Of a stretch of 42,859 nucleotides of DNA, positions 18,488 through 32,149 are shown piece after piece; position 1 is the stretch's first letter; the number at the start of each line of letters is the position of its first letter. The position numbers were made by a program, and so were the translations under genes. The notes beneath the pieces are model-generated. The model ran no database searches, had not been told where the DNA came from, and worked only from the letters and a program-made list of their open reading frames with translations. The stretch is from positions 1 through 42,859 of the forward strand of contig JAFGAW010000037.1 in assembly GCA_016933475.1 (NCBI GenBank). The letters are read 5' to 3'. This stretch comes from Thermoleophilia bacterium. GTDB taxonomy: Bacteria > Actinomycetota > Thermoleophilia > UBA2241.

Positions 18488-18769
18488 GTGCGGCGCAGCC
18501 GTCGGGGCGTGACGCTCGCCGTGTGGGTGGTACCGGGGGCGGCCGACGACAGTGTCGTCGGCGTCGCCGGCGGGCGCCTGAAGGTGCGGTTGCGGGCACC
18601 GGCCCGCGAAGGGGCCGCGAACCGTGCCCTGGTGCGGTTCCTGGCGCGGCGCCTCGAGGTGGCCCCGGCTGCGGTGCGCCTGCGCCACGGTGAGGGTGGG
18701 CGGCGCAAGCTCGTCGAGGTCGACGATCTGGATGAAGCCGGGGCGCGACAGCGCCTCGGCCTACAGTAA
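18488..18769 (+). CDS. DUF167 / UPF0235 (YggU family) protein
   Basis: This 93-residue protein carries the family core WVVPGAADDSVVGVAGGRLKVRLRAPAREGAANRALVRFLARRL, then an RHGEGGRRKLVEV segment. The function is unknown; members are small single-domain proteins often encoded near yggT or divIVA, as here. The GTG at 18488 is used; another in-frame GTG at 18509 would drop seven basic residues and gives a more family-like N-terminus (VTLAVWVVPGA). The gene begins 10 bases after the divIVA stop. Confidence 0.82.
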   Translation: MRRSRRGVTLAVWVVPGAADDSVVGVAGGRLKVRLRAPAREGAANRALVRFLARRLEVAPAAVRLRHGEGGRRKLVEVDDLDEAGARQRLGLQ

Positions 18770-18779
18770 GGGAGACGGC

Positions 18780-18941
18780 ATGGCGAAACTCGCCTACTGC
18801 AAGCGCTGCAAGGCGACCTACCCGCTGGCGATCGTGCAGAACGACGGCGGGCGCTCCGGCAAGGTGAAGGTCCCGGCGTGCCCAATGGGGCACACGAAGC
18901 TCCAGGAGCTGGACACGCCGCGCCGGCGTGCCAAGCCCTGA
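18780..18941 (+). CDS. small Cys-rich protein, possible zinc ribbon, unknown function
   Basis: This 53-residue ORF is hidden in a longer track entry (18624-18941). The ATG at 18780 has a textbook AAGGGAG site six bases upstream and starts 10 bases after the DUF167 stop. It contains a CxxC (YCKRCKATY) near residue 8 and a second Cys near residue 34 in ACPMGHTKL, so the ligands could be C-C-C-H. The C-terminus is basic (PRRRAKP). I do not recognise a named family. The tight packing between DUF167 and lspA, with a 14-base overlap into lspA, supports it being a real translated gene. Confidence 0.7.
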   Translation: MAKLAYCKRCKATYPLAIVQNDGGRSGKVKVPACPMGHTKLQELDTPRRRAKP

Positions 18942-19371
18942 GAGCAGAGTCGCCGCCGGGCTGATCGCCCTGGCGGCGCTGGCCGCGGACCAGCTCGCGA
19001 AGTGGCTGGTGCGCGGCGCCGACGCGCTGCCCTACGACCTCGTCGGCGGCGCGCAGATCGTCCTCGTGTACAACACGGGCGTCTCGTTCGGCCGTCTGCG
19101 CGACCTGGGCGGCCTGCTGGTCGCGGGGGTCGCGGTCCTGGTCGTGTGCCTGACCGTCGCGATGCTGCTGGCGCCGGGCCGGTATCGGGTCGGGCTGGCC
19201 CTGATCCTCGGCGGAGCGGCCGGCAACCTCGTCGACCGGCTGCGCTTCGACGGTGCGGTGCTGGATTTCTTCGACACGCCCTGGTGGCCGGCCTTCAACC
19301 TCGCCGACGCGTTCATCGTCGCCGGCGTCGGCGTTGTCCTCCTGGCGGTGCTGCGTGGCGCGCGCGCCTGA
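18928..19371 (+). CDS. lspA: lipoprotein signal peptidase (signal peptidase II)
   Basis: LspA cleaves the signal peptide of lipoproteins after diacylglyceryl transfer. The 147-residue protein has four membrane segments and the aspartyl catalytic pair: AGNLVDRLRFDGAVLDFFD (first Asp near residue 99) and FNLADAFIVAG (second Asp near 129). DQLAKWLV near residue 21 and VYNTGVSFG near 48 are further family motifs. It starts at GTG 18928, overlapping the preceding small gene by 14 bases, and its end overlaps rluD by 17 bases, so the cluster is translationally coupled. Confidence 0.93.
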   Translation: MPSPESRVAAGLIALAALAADQLAKWLVRGADALPYDLVGGAQIVLVYNTGVSFGRLRDLGGLLVAGVAVLVVCLTVAMLLAPGRYRVGLALILGGAAGNLVDRLRFDGAVLDFFDTPWWPAFNLADAFIVAGVGVVLLAVLRGARA

Positions 19372-20275
19372 GCGCGGCCGCTGGGCGGTCTCCGCCGGCG
19401 ACGCCGGGCGGCGGGTCGACGCCGCCCTCGCCGAGCGGCTCGGCGCGTCCCGTGCCGCCGCCCAGCGCCTGATCGCCGAAGGCCGCGTGCGCGTCGACGA
19501 CGCGGCCGTCGACAAGGGTCACACGCTGCGGGTGGGGGAGACCGTGACCTGGGAGAGGTCGCCGGAAGCGCCCTCCGAACTCGTCGCGGAGGCGATCGCC
19601 GTGCCGATCGTCTACGAGGACGACTGGCTGCTGGTCGTCGACAAGCCGGCGGGCATGGTGGTGCACCCCGCACCGGGCCACGAGCGCGGCACGCTGGTGC
19701 AGGCGCTGCTCGACCGCGGGATCGCCGGCGGGCACGGACGCCGCCCCGGGGTGATCCACCGTCTCGACCGGGAGACCTCCGGCCTGCTCATCGTGGCCCG
19801 CGGCGAGGAGCCCTACCGGCGGCTCGTGGCGGCGATGAGCGGGCGACGTATCTCGCGCACCTATCTGGCGCTGCTCTGCGGCGAGCTCGCGCAGGACAAG
19901 GGGACGATCGACGCCCCCATCGGCCGGCACCTGCGCGACCGCCGCCGGATGGCCGTGCACAGCGTCCGCGCGCGGCCTGCGGTCACCCACTTCACCGTGC
20001 TCGCCCGGGACGCGGGGTACACGCTCGCCCGCGTGCGCCTCGAGACCGGGCGCACCCACCAGATCCGCGTCCACTTCGCCGCCCTGGGGCACCCGGTCGC
20101 CGGCGACGCGACCTACGGCCGGCGCCCGGTCCCCGACGGACTCACGCGGCACTTCCTGCACGCTGCCGAGTTGCGCTTCGCGCACCCGGACGACGGCCGC
20201 GAGCTCCGCTTCACGAGCCCGCTGCCGGCGGAGCTCGCAGCCTTCCTCGAGGGGCTCGGGCTGCCGCAGCCCTGA
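19355..20275 (+). CDS. rluD: RluD-family ribosomal large subunit pseudouridine synthase
   Basis: The 306-residue protein has an N-terminal S4 RNA-binding domain (RRVDAALAERLGASRAAAQRLIAEGRVRVDD, residues about 18-50), then the RluA-type catalytic domain. Family landmarks are VVDKPAGMVVHPAPGH near 96, GVIHRLDRETSGLLIVAR near 130 with the catalytic Asp, and TGRTHQIRVHFAALGHPVAGDATYG near 230-255. RluD converts uridines in helix 69 of 23S rRNA; the exact target here is inferred from family and from the lspA-rluD linkage. The GTG at 19355 overlaps lspA by 17 bases; the track start at 19253 is too far upstream. Confidence 0.9.
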   Translation: MARAPERGRWAVSAGDAGRRVDAALAERLGASRAAAQRLIAEGRVRVDDAAVDKGHTLRVGETVTWERSPEAPSELVAEAIAVPIVYEDDWLLVVDKPAGMVVHPAPGHERGTLVQALLDRGIAGGHGRRPGVIHRLDRETSGLLIVARGEEPYRRLVAAMSGRRISRTYLALLCGELAQDKGTIDAPIGRHLRDRRRMAVHSVRARPAVTHFTVLARDAGYTLARVRLETGRTHQIRVHFAALGHPVAGDATYGRRPVPDGLTRHFLHAAELRFAHPDDGRELRFTSPLPAELAAFLEGLGLPQP

Positions 20276-20350
20276 GTGTCTCACTCGCCGGAGCATCGCG
20301 AGCGCCTGTAGCACGCGGCGGTCCGGCGGCAGGCATGCGCGTCCACCCGC

Positions 20351-20356
20351 TATCAT
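20351..20356 (+). promoter_or_regulatory. possible -10 box for the proline catabolism genes
   Basis: TATCAT is the best -10-like hexamer in the 215-base gap before the proline dehydrogenase gene. No convincing -35 lies 16-19 bases upstream. It would give a leader of about 128 bases. Confidence 0.3.
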
Positions 20357-20490
20357 GTGAGGGGACCTGTGGGAGTCGCGCGACAGTCGCCGGGGACGCA
20401 CGCGGTGCAGCGCATGAGCCGACACCGGCTTTGAGAGGCGGGCATGACGAGGGGGTGTAAGGTGCGCCGATCCGTGGTGGAGGGGAGCCC

Positions 20491-21455
20491 GTGAGCGGGG
20501 CCCGACAGACCGGGGTCTTCGACCGCCTGGTCTCGGCAGCCGTACCGTTGGTCCCTCAGCCCATCGTCCGCCGTCTCGGTGCGCCGTACGTTGCCGGGAC
20601 AACGCTCGACGACGCACTGCGCATCGTCGCCGCGCTGCGCGCGGAGGGACTCGAGGCGACGCTCGACATCCTCGGCGAGCACGTCGCCGACCGGGCCGCG
20701 GCGAGGCTCGCCGCCGACGCCTACGTCGAGACTCTCGACGCCCTCGAGCGACGGGGCCTTGCGAGCCACATCAGCGTCAAGCTCAGCGGCTTGGGCTACG
20801 GGCTCGGGCTCGACGTCGCCGCCGAGGGCGTCGAGCGCATCGTCGGCCGCGCCGAGGAGCTGGGCACCTTCGTGCGTCTCGACATGGAGGACTCCTCGAC
20901 GACGGACGACACACTCGCCCTGTACCGCCGGCTGCGCGCCGCCGGGCACACGAGCGTCGGCGTCGTGCTGCAGGCCGGTCTCTGGCGCACGGCGGCCGAC
21001 GTCGTGGCCCTGGCGCCGCTCGCGCCGAGCGTGCGCCTCTGCAAGGGCATCTACGTGGAGCCGCCCACGGTCGCCCTGCAAGACCGGGAGGCGATCCGGC
21101 GCAGCTTCGCGGCGCTGCTTCGCCGCCTGCTGCGCGCCGGCAGCCACGTCGCGCTGGCGACGCACGACGAGGCGCTGGTAGTGGATGCCCTCGATGTTCT
21201 GGCCGAGGCCGGTGCCGGCCCGGAGCGGTTCGAGTTCCAGACCCTGCTCGGCGTACGCGCCGATCTCGCCCGCCTGCTGGCGCGCGACCACCGGGTGCGC
21301 GTCTACGTGCCTTTCGGGGTCGATTCGTTCGCCTACGCGCAGCGCCGCCTGCGTGAGAACCCGCAGATCGCCGGGTACGTGGCTCGTGACGTCATCCGCG
21401 ACACCGCGCGCGCCGTCCGATCCCTGGCCGACCGCCCACGAGGAGGCGAAGCACA

Positions 21456-21459
<4 letters not shown>
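20491..21459 (+). CDS. putB: proline dehydrogenase
   Basis: This is the monofunctional FAD enzyme that oxidises L-proline to 1-pyrroline-5-carboxylate and passes electrons to the quinone pool. The 322-residue TIM barrel shows GLEATLDILGEHV, HISVKLSGLGYGL near residue 95, VRLDMEDSSTTDDTL near 130, VGVVLQAGL, VRLCKGIYVEPP near 185, LATHDEALV near 228 and the C-terminal RRLRENPQIAGYV that binds the substrate carboxylate. The GTG start follows a strong GGAGGGGAG site. It overlaps pruA by four bases, so the two-step proline to glutamate route is made as one unit. Confidence 0.92.
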
Positions 21460-23090
<1,631 letters not shown>

Positions 23091-23108
23091 GGCGACAGCT
23101 GCGCGTGA

Positions 23109-23153
23109 GGGCGAAGGGGCCGCGCCGGCATCGCCGGCGCGGCCCCTTCGCCC
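23109..23153. terminator. 21-bp perfect-stem bidirectional terminator
   Basis: The 21 bases 23109-23129 (GGGCGAAGGGGCCGCGCC...) are the exact reverse complement of 23133-23153, with a three-base ATC loop. It lies between the convergent ends of pruA and rocD, so it can end both transcripts. There is no U-tract; the stem is very stable. Confidence 0.8.
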
Positions 23154-23232
23154 GTCGCGGATCCGCCCCGATCGCCGGCAGAAGCTGCGTCGCCTTCGCC
23201 CGGCGGCTCGCCCAGGCGGCCGCGGCCCGGCC

Positions 23233-24468
<1,236 letters not shown>

Positions 24469-24546
24469 GGCCCCCCCATGTCCGTCCGTGCACCGATGGT
24501 GCCGCGACTCAGGCGGCAGTGTGCGTCGAATCGGTGTGCAGAAGTG

Positions 24547-24577
24547 ATTCTACCCGGTCACTACCCGAGGGCGTGAA
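24547..24577 (-). promoter_or_regulatory. probable rocD promoter
   Basis: On the minus strand TTCACG (24577-24572), a 19-base spacer and TAGAAT (24552-24547) make a plausible promoter, giving a leader of about 70 bases. The spacer contains the direct repeat GGGTAG-N5-GGGTAG (24566-24550 on this strand), spaced one helical turn, a possible regulator site. Confidence 0.45.
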
Positions 24578-24687
24578 GACCACCGCTGCCGCCCGCCTCC
24601 GGGCGCGGAGCTCGGCGTCCCTCGAGGACTCTCTTACCTGAGGCAACGAATCACGTGAGCACATTCCGGGTGAGGCACTGTGCGCTC

Positions 24688-24716
24688 TTGCGCCCCCGCG
24701 GGCCCGCTGCTACACT
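24688..24716 (+). promoter_or_regulatory. pyr operon promoter
   Basis: TTGCGC (24688-24693), exactly 17 bases, then TACACT (24711-24716). The predicted transcript start near 24723 falls just before the PyrR-binding hairpin, so the whole regulatory leader is transcribed. Confidence 0.65.
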
Positions 24717-24724
24717 CCGCCCGG

Positions 24725-24754
24725 CCTTTAACCGTGTCCCGAGAGACCGAAAGG
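24725..24754 (+). promoter_or_regulatory. PyrR-binding hairpin in the pyr leader RNA
   Basis: The RNA matches the PyrR binding-loop pattern known from Bacillus: CCTTTAA at the 5' side, a terminal GTCCCGAGAGAC hairpin with a CCGAGA hexaloop, and GAAAGG at the 3' side. CCTTT (24725-24729) pairs with AAAGG (24750-24754). The 3' arm is also the ribosome site of the leader ORF at 24761, so PyrR with UMP bound here should block that ORF. Confidence 0.78.
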
Positions 24755-24760
24755 GGGGTG

Positions 24761-24823
24761 ATGACGCTGCCGTACCGCGACGACGGTGACGGCGGCCTTT
24801 TTTATGCCCGGATCCAGACCTGA
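24761..24823 (+). CDS. pyr leader peptide, 20 codons
   Basis: The short ORF begins with ATG at 24761 (an in-frame GTG precedes it directly) behind AAAGGGGGG and ends at TGA 24821-24823. The peptide MTLPYRDDGDG... is not rich in any single regulatory amino acid, so the act of translation rather than codon content would matter. Its codons span both arms of the terminator hairpin and the T-run, and its stop overlaps the start of pyrR. It is too short for the ORF track. No expression evidence; called from position. Confidence 0.5.
   Translation: MTLPYRDDGDGGLFYARIQT
24766..24803 (+). terminator. intrinsic terminator / attenuator before pyrR
   Basis: GCTGCCGTACC (24766-24776) pairs with GGT-ACGGCGGC (24785-24796, one bulged G at 24788 and one G-U pair) and is followed after one C by six T residues (24798-24803). 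Such a T-run is rare in this GC-rich window. The T-run ends exactly at the pyrR ATG, so termination here would silence the whole operon. Confidence 0.72.
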
Positions 24824-25391
24824 GACCGAGGCCGTGGTCCTCACGGCCGACCAGATGCGACGCACGATCACACGCATCTCGCACGAGATCCTCGAGAAGA
24901 ACCCCAAGGAGAGCCGGCTCGCCGTCGTGGGCATCCACACGAGGGGCGCCTTCCTCGGCGAGCGCATCCACCGCCTGCTCTGCGAGGTGGGGGGGCGAGA
25001 GTTGCCCCTGGGCAACCTCGACATCTCGTTCTACCGCGACGACGTCGCCGCGCGCGGCGTGGTCGGGGTCATCCCGCGCACGCCGCAACCCGAGGTGAAG
25101 GACACCAACCTGCCCTTCGAGATCGACGGCGCCACCGTGATCCTCGTCGACGACGTCCTCTACACCGGGCGCACGATCCGCGCCGCGATCGAGGCCCTCT
25201 TCGACTTCGGGCGGCCGGCGCGCGTGCAGCTCGCGGTCCTCGTCGACCGCGGTCATCGCGAGCTCCCGATCCGGCCCGACTACGTCGGCAAGAACCTGCC
25301 CACCGCGCCGCGCGAGCGCATCTGGGTGCGGCTCGAGGAGCCCGACGGGGTCGACGAGGTCGTCCTCGTCCGGGCCGGGAAGGAGGCCTGA
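24804..25391 (+). CDS. pyrR: bifunctional pyr operon regulator / uracil phosphoribosyltransferase PyrR
   Basis: PyrR senses UMP/UTP against PRPP and binds pyr mRNA; many members also make UMP from uracil and PRPP. The protein shows AVVLTADQMRRTITRISHEILEKN near the N-terminus, VGIHTRGAFLGERI, LDISFYRDDV near residue 73, the PRPP-binding VILVDDVLYTGRTIRAAIEAL near 112-132, and RPARVQLAVLVDRGHRELPIRPDYVGKNLPT near 138-168. The track start (GTG 24786) lies inside the terminator; I use ATG 24804, directly after the T-run. GTG 24834 is an alternative that starts at VVLTAD. Neither has a good ribosome site, which fits coupling to the leader peptide. Confidence 0.93.
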   Translation: MPGSRPETEAVVLTADQMRRTITRISHEILEKNPKESRLAVVGIHTRGAFLGERIHRLLCEVGGRELPLGNLDISFYRDDVAARGVVGVIPRTPQPEVKDTNLPFEIDGATVILVDDVLYTGRTIRAAIEALFDFGRPARVQLAVLVDRGHRELPIRPDYVGKNLPTAPRERIWVRLEEPDGVDEVVLVRAGKEA

Positions 25392-25393
25392 CC

Positions 25394-26335
25394 GTGGCGA
25401 AGCGCGACCTCATCTCCATGGAGGACCTCTCGCGCGAGCAGGTCGAGCTCCTGCTCGACACGGCCGAGAGCTTCCTGCCCGTGCTCGAACGCGACATCAA
25501 GAAGGTGCCGACGCTGCGAGGACGCACCATCGTCAACCTCTTCTGGGAGGCCTCGACCCGCACCTCGTCGAGCTTCGACCTGGCCGCCAAGCGGCTCTCG
25601 GCCGACACCCTCGCCCTCAAAGCCTCGGGCTCTGCCGTCGAGAAGGGCGAGTCGCTCAAGGACACGGCCATCACCCTGTCGGCCTACGGGCCCGACATCA
25701 TCGTCATGCGGCACCCCTCGGCCGGCGCCTGCCAGGTGCTCTCGGCGAACACCGACGCCAGCGTCATCAATGCCGGTGACGGCAAGCACCAGCACCCGAC
25801 GCAGTGCCTGCTCGACCTCTTCAGCCTCCGTCAGACCTTCGGCCGCGATCTCTCCGGCATGAAGATCTGGATCGTCGGCGACATCCTCCACAGCCGCGTC
25901 GCCCGCAGCGACATCATGGGCTTCCAGATGCTCGGCATGGACGTGACCCTGGCCGGCCCGCCGACGATGATGCCGCGCGGCATCGGGGAGATGGGGGTCG
26001 GCGTCGAGTACGACCTCGGCCGGCTCAAGGAGGCCGACGTCATCTACCTCCTGCGCATCCAGCAGGAGCGCATCAAGGCCGGGGCGAACTTCTTGTCCTC
26101 GCTGCGCGAGTACAGCCGGCTGTTCGGCATCACCACGGCGCGCCTGCACCCTCACCAGCGGGTCATGCACCCCGGCCCCATCAACCGCGGCGTCGAGATC
26201 GGCGCCGACATCGCCGACGACGAAGAGAACCTCATCGCTCACCAGGTCTTCAGCGGCCTCGCGGTGCGCATGGCGATCCTCTACCGCACCATCGTCGGCT
26301 ACAGCGACGTCTCGAGCGGCGGGGAGGTGCTCTGA
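25394..26335 (+). CDS. pyrB: aspartate carbamoyltransferase catalytic subunit
   Basis: This enzyme condenses carbamoyl phosphate with aspartate, the committed pyrimidine step. The 313-residue protein has both domains and the expected active-site residues: STRTSSSF near residue 55 (carbamoyl phosphate), SAVEKGESLKDTA near 78, MRHPSAG near 102 (Arg), GDGKHQHPTQCLLD near 127 (His and Gln), GDILHSRVARSD near 157 (Arg), LLRIQQERI near 217 and MHPGPINRGVEI near 258. FWEASTRTSS differs slightly from the common FFEPSTRTR. No regulatory PyrI subunit is encoded nearby. The GTG start lies two bases after the pyrR stop. Confidence 0.94.
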   Translation: MAKRDLISMEDLSREQVELLLDTAESFLPVLERDIKKVPTLRGRTIVNLFWEASTRTSSSFDLAAKRLSADTLALKASGSAVEKGESLKDTAITLSAYGPDIIVMRHPSAGACQVLSANTDASVINAGDGKHQHPTQCLLDLFSLRQTFGRDLSGMKIWIVGDILHSRVARSDIMGFQMLGMDVTLAGPPTMMPRGIGEMGVGVEYDLGRLKEADVIYLLRIQQERIKAGANFLSSLREYSRLFGITTARLHPHQRVMHPGPINRGVEIGADIADDEENLIAHQVFSGLAVRMAILYRTIVGYSDVSSGGEVL

Positions 26336-27651
26336 TGGAGCGCACGTGGAGCCGGCCGGGGCCGGCGCTCGACCTCCTGCTCAAGGGAGGTCGCGTCGTC
26401 GACCCCGGTGAGGGCATCGACGAGGTCCAGGACGTCCTGATCCGCAAGGGCAAGGTCGCCGAGCTCGGCACCAGCCTCGAGGCGCCGGGCGGCGTGCGCG
26501 AGGTCGATGCCCGCGGGCTGCTCGTGCTGCCCGGCTTCGTCGACCTGCACACTCACCTGCGCACGCCCGGGCGCGAAGACGAGGAGGACCTCGACACCGG
26601 CACCCGCGCCGCCGCGGCCGGCGGCTACGTCGCCGTCTTCGGCATGGCCAACACCGACCCCGTGGTCGACACGGCGGCGCTGCTCTCAGGCCTCGTCGAT
26701 CGCGCGAGGCGCGAGGCGGTCGTGCCGGCCGGGTTCTTCGCCGCCGTGAGCCGCGGCCTCGCCGGCGAGCAGCTCACCGAGATGGCCGAGCTCGCCGAGG
26801 TTGGCGCCGTCGGCTTCAGCGACGACGGGCAGCCCCTGGCGACCGCCCAGCTCGTGCGCCGTGCGCTGCAGTACGTCAAGCTCACCGACCGGTTCGTGGC
26901 CGTGCACGCCGAGGACGCCTCGCTGGTGCGCGACGGCCACATGCACGAGGGCGCCGTCTCGGCGCGTCTCGGCCTCGGGGGCATGCCGTCGATCGCCGAG
27001 AGCATCGACGTGCAGCGTGTGCTGGAGGTGGCGGCGTACGAGGACGGCCGCGTGCACCTCTGCCACCTGAGCGCGGCCGCCTCGCTCGAGCACCTCGAGC
27101 GGGCGAAGAAGGCCGGCGTGCGCGTCACGGCCGAGGCCACGCCACACCACCTCACCATGACCGACGACGAGGTCGCCTCTCTCGAGAGCACGCTCAAGAT
27201 GAACCCGCCGCTGCGCGAGGAGAGCGACCGCGCCGCGCTCGTCAAGGCGCTGAAGAGCGGCCTCGTCGACTGCGTCGCGACCGATCACGCGCCGCACGCC
27301 CCCGAGGAGAAGGACGTGCCGTTCGAGGAGGCGCCCTTCGGCACGACCGGGCTCGAGACCGCCTTCGCCGCGCTCTACACCGGCCTGGTCAAGAAGCGGG
27401 CCCTGCCTCTGGGCACCCTGGTGGCGCGCATGAGCGCCGGGCCGGCGGCGATCGCCGGCATCGCGCCGCCGGCGGTGCGCGCCGGCGCGCGCGCCGACCT
27501 CTGCGTCGTCGACCCCGAAGCGGTCTGGACCGTCGCGCGCGACGGCTTCCAGTCGCGCTCGAGCAACTCAGCCTGGCTCGGCCGGAAGCTGACCGGGAGG
27601 GTGCGGCTCACCGTGGCCGCCGGCCGATTGGCATGGGAGGCCGATGCCTGA
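26335..27651 (+). CDS. pyrC: dihydroorotase, class I
   Basis: Dihydroorotase cyclises carbamoyl aspartate to dihydroorotate. From ATG 26335, which overlaps the pyrB stop by one base, it encodes 438 residues. The binuclear zinc site is visible: [10 protein letters not shown] near residue 70 (HxH; the usual REPG is RTPG here), GFSDDG near 164 (bridging Asp instead of a carboxylated Lys, as in the Bacillus-type class), [11 protein letters not shown] near 191, [11 protein letters not shown] near 241 and [14 protein letters not shown] near 316 (catalytic Asp). The ORF-track entry begins 531 bases upstream inside pyrB. It overlaps carA by eight bases. Confidence 0.94.
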   Translation: MERTWSRPGPALDLLLKGGRVVDPGEGIDEVQDVLIRKGKVAELGTSLEAPGGVREVDARGLLVLPGFVDLHTHLRTPGREDEEDLDTGTRAAAAGGYVAVFGMANTDPVVDTAALLSGLVDRARREAVVPAGFFAAVSRGLAGEQLTEMAELAEVGAVGFSDDGQPLATAQLVRRALQYVKLTDRFVAVHAEDASLVRDGHMHEGAVSARLGLGGMPSIAESIDVQRVLEVAAYEDGRVHLCHLSAAASLEHLERAKKAGVRVTAEATPHHLTMTDDEVASLESTLKMNPPLREESDRAALVKALKSGLVDCVATDHAPHAPEEKDVPFEEAPFGTTGLETAFAALYTGLVKKRALPLGTLVARMSAGPAAIAGIAPPAVRAGARADLCVVDPEAVWTVARDGFQSRSSNSAWLGRKLTGRVRLTVAAGRLAWEADA

Positions 27652-28953
27652 GCGCGCCCTCGTCGTCCTCGAAGACGGCGTCTGCTTCAGCGGCGAGGCG
27701 CTCGCCGGGAGCGGTACCGTCGGCGGCGAGCTCGTCTTCACGACGAGCATGACCGGGTACCAGGAGGTGGCGACCGACCCGTCGTATGCGGGGCAGATCG
27801 TCACCTACACGTTCCCCATGAACGGCAACTACGGCGCCGACCCCGCGCGTGACGAATCGGGGTCGGCGTACCCGCGCGCCGTGCTGGCGCGCGAGCTCAC
27901 GAACTACCGCTTCAACCGCGCCTCCTCGGCGACCTGGCTCGAGTGGCTCAACGAGCACGGGGTGCTCGCCGTGAGCGAGGTCGACACGCGCGCCCTGACC
28001 CGCCACATCCGCGAGCAGGGCGCGCTGCGTGCCGTCGTCTCGACCGAGAACAACGACGTGCGCGACCTGCGCCGCCGCGCGCAGCGGCTGCCGCTGATGG
28101 CCGGCCTCGACCTCGCACGCGCGGTCACGACCGATGCGGCCTACGAGATCGCGCCGCACGGCGACGGCGTGCTGCAGCCGACTGCGGGCACCGCCGACAC
28201 AGGTCTGACGCCGGCCGATGGAGAAGGCTCGGCGGCGGACGGGGCGGAGGCAGCGGACGGCGTCTCGCTGGAGGCGGACGCCGTGGAGCGCGTCTCGCTG
28301 GACGCCGAGACGCAGGCAGCGGGCGGGACCGAGGCGGGCGAGGCGCCGCCGCCGGAGGCGGGTACGGCGCCGCCCCGTCACGTCGTCGTCTACGACTTCG
28401 GCGTCAAGCGCTCGATGCTGCGCCTGCTCGCCGCCGAGGGCCTACGCCTCACCGTGGTGCCGGCGGCGACCAGCGCCCGCGAGGTCATGAAGTTGCACCC
28501 CGACGGCGTCTTCCTCTCCAACGGACCGGGCGACCCGGCCGCCGTCGAGTACGCCGTCAAGGCGGTCGGTCGCTTGCTCGGCAAGGTGCCGGTCTTCGGC
28601 ATCTGCCTCGGCCACCAGCTGCTCGCCCTCGCCCTGGGCATGACGACCTACAAGCTCAAGTTCGGGCACCGTGGCGCGAATCACCCGGTGAAGGACCTGC
28701 GCGACGTGACGATCGCGATCACGACCCAGAACCATGGCTTTGCCGTACGCGAGAGCGACACCGCGCACCCGGCTGCGCGCATCACGCACCTCAACCTCAA
28801 CGACGGCACGGTCGAGGGGCTGGCGGCGCCCGAGCTGTACGCGTCTTCGGTGCAGTACCACCCCGAGTCGACGCCGGGGCCGCACGACTCACTCCACCTC
28901 TTCGCGCGCTTCGTCGCCGAGATGGAGCGCTTCGCCGCGGAGAGGGGCGCCTG

Positions 28954-28954
<1 letters not shown>
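27644..28954 (+). CDS. carA: carbamoyl-phosphate synthase small (glutaminase) subunit with linker insertion
   Basis: CarA hydrolyses glutamine and channels ammonia to CarB. The N-terminal domain is normal ([20 protein letters not shown], then MNGNYG, residues about 30-65). The class I amidotransferase domain is intact, with [14 protein letters not shown] (nucleophile Cys), NHGFAV and [10 protein letters not shown] (His and Glu). At 436 residues it is about 55-75 longer than usual. The excess is a low-complexity Ala/Gly/Glu/Asp-rich stretch at residues about 172-245 (28160-28380) between the domains, containing a repeated VSL[ED]A unit. ATG 27644 follows GGGAGG and overlaps pyrC; the stop overlaps carB by one base. 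Confidence 0.94.
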
Positions 28955-32145
<3,191 letters not shown>

Positions 32146-32149
32146 CGCG

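Noticed and set aside
24585-24687. Possible extra small gene or riboswitch between rocD and the pyr promoter
   Set aside because: Only short frames without ribosome sites, and no conserved aptamer pattern that I can recognise.
24786-24803. pyrR starting at GTG 24786 as in the ORF track
   Set aside because: The codon lies within the terminator hairpin and T-run, has no ribosome site, and adds MTAAFF not seen in relatives.
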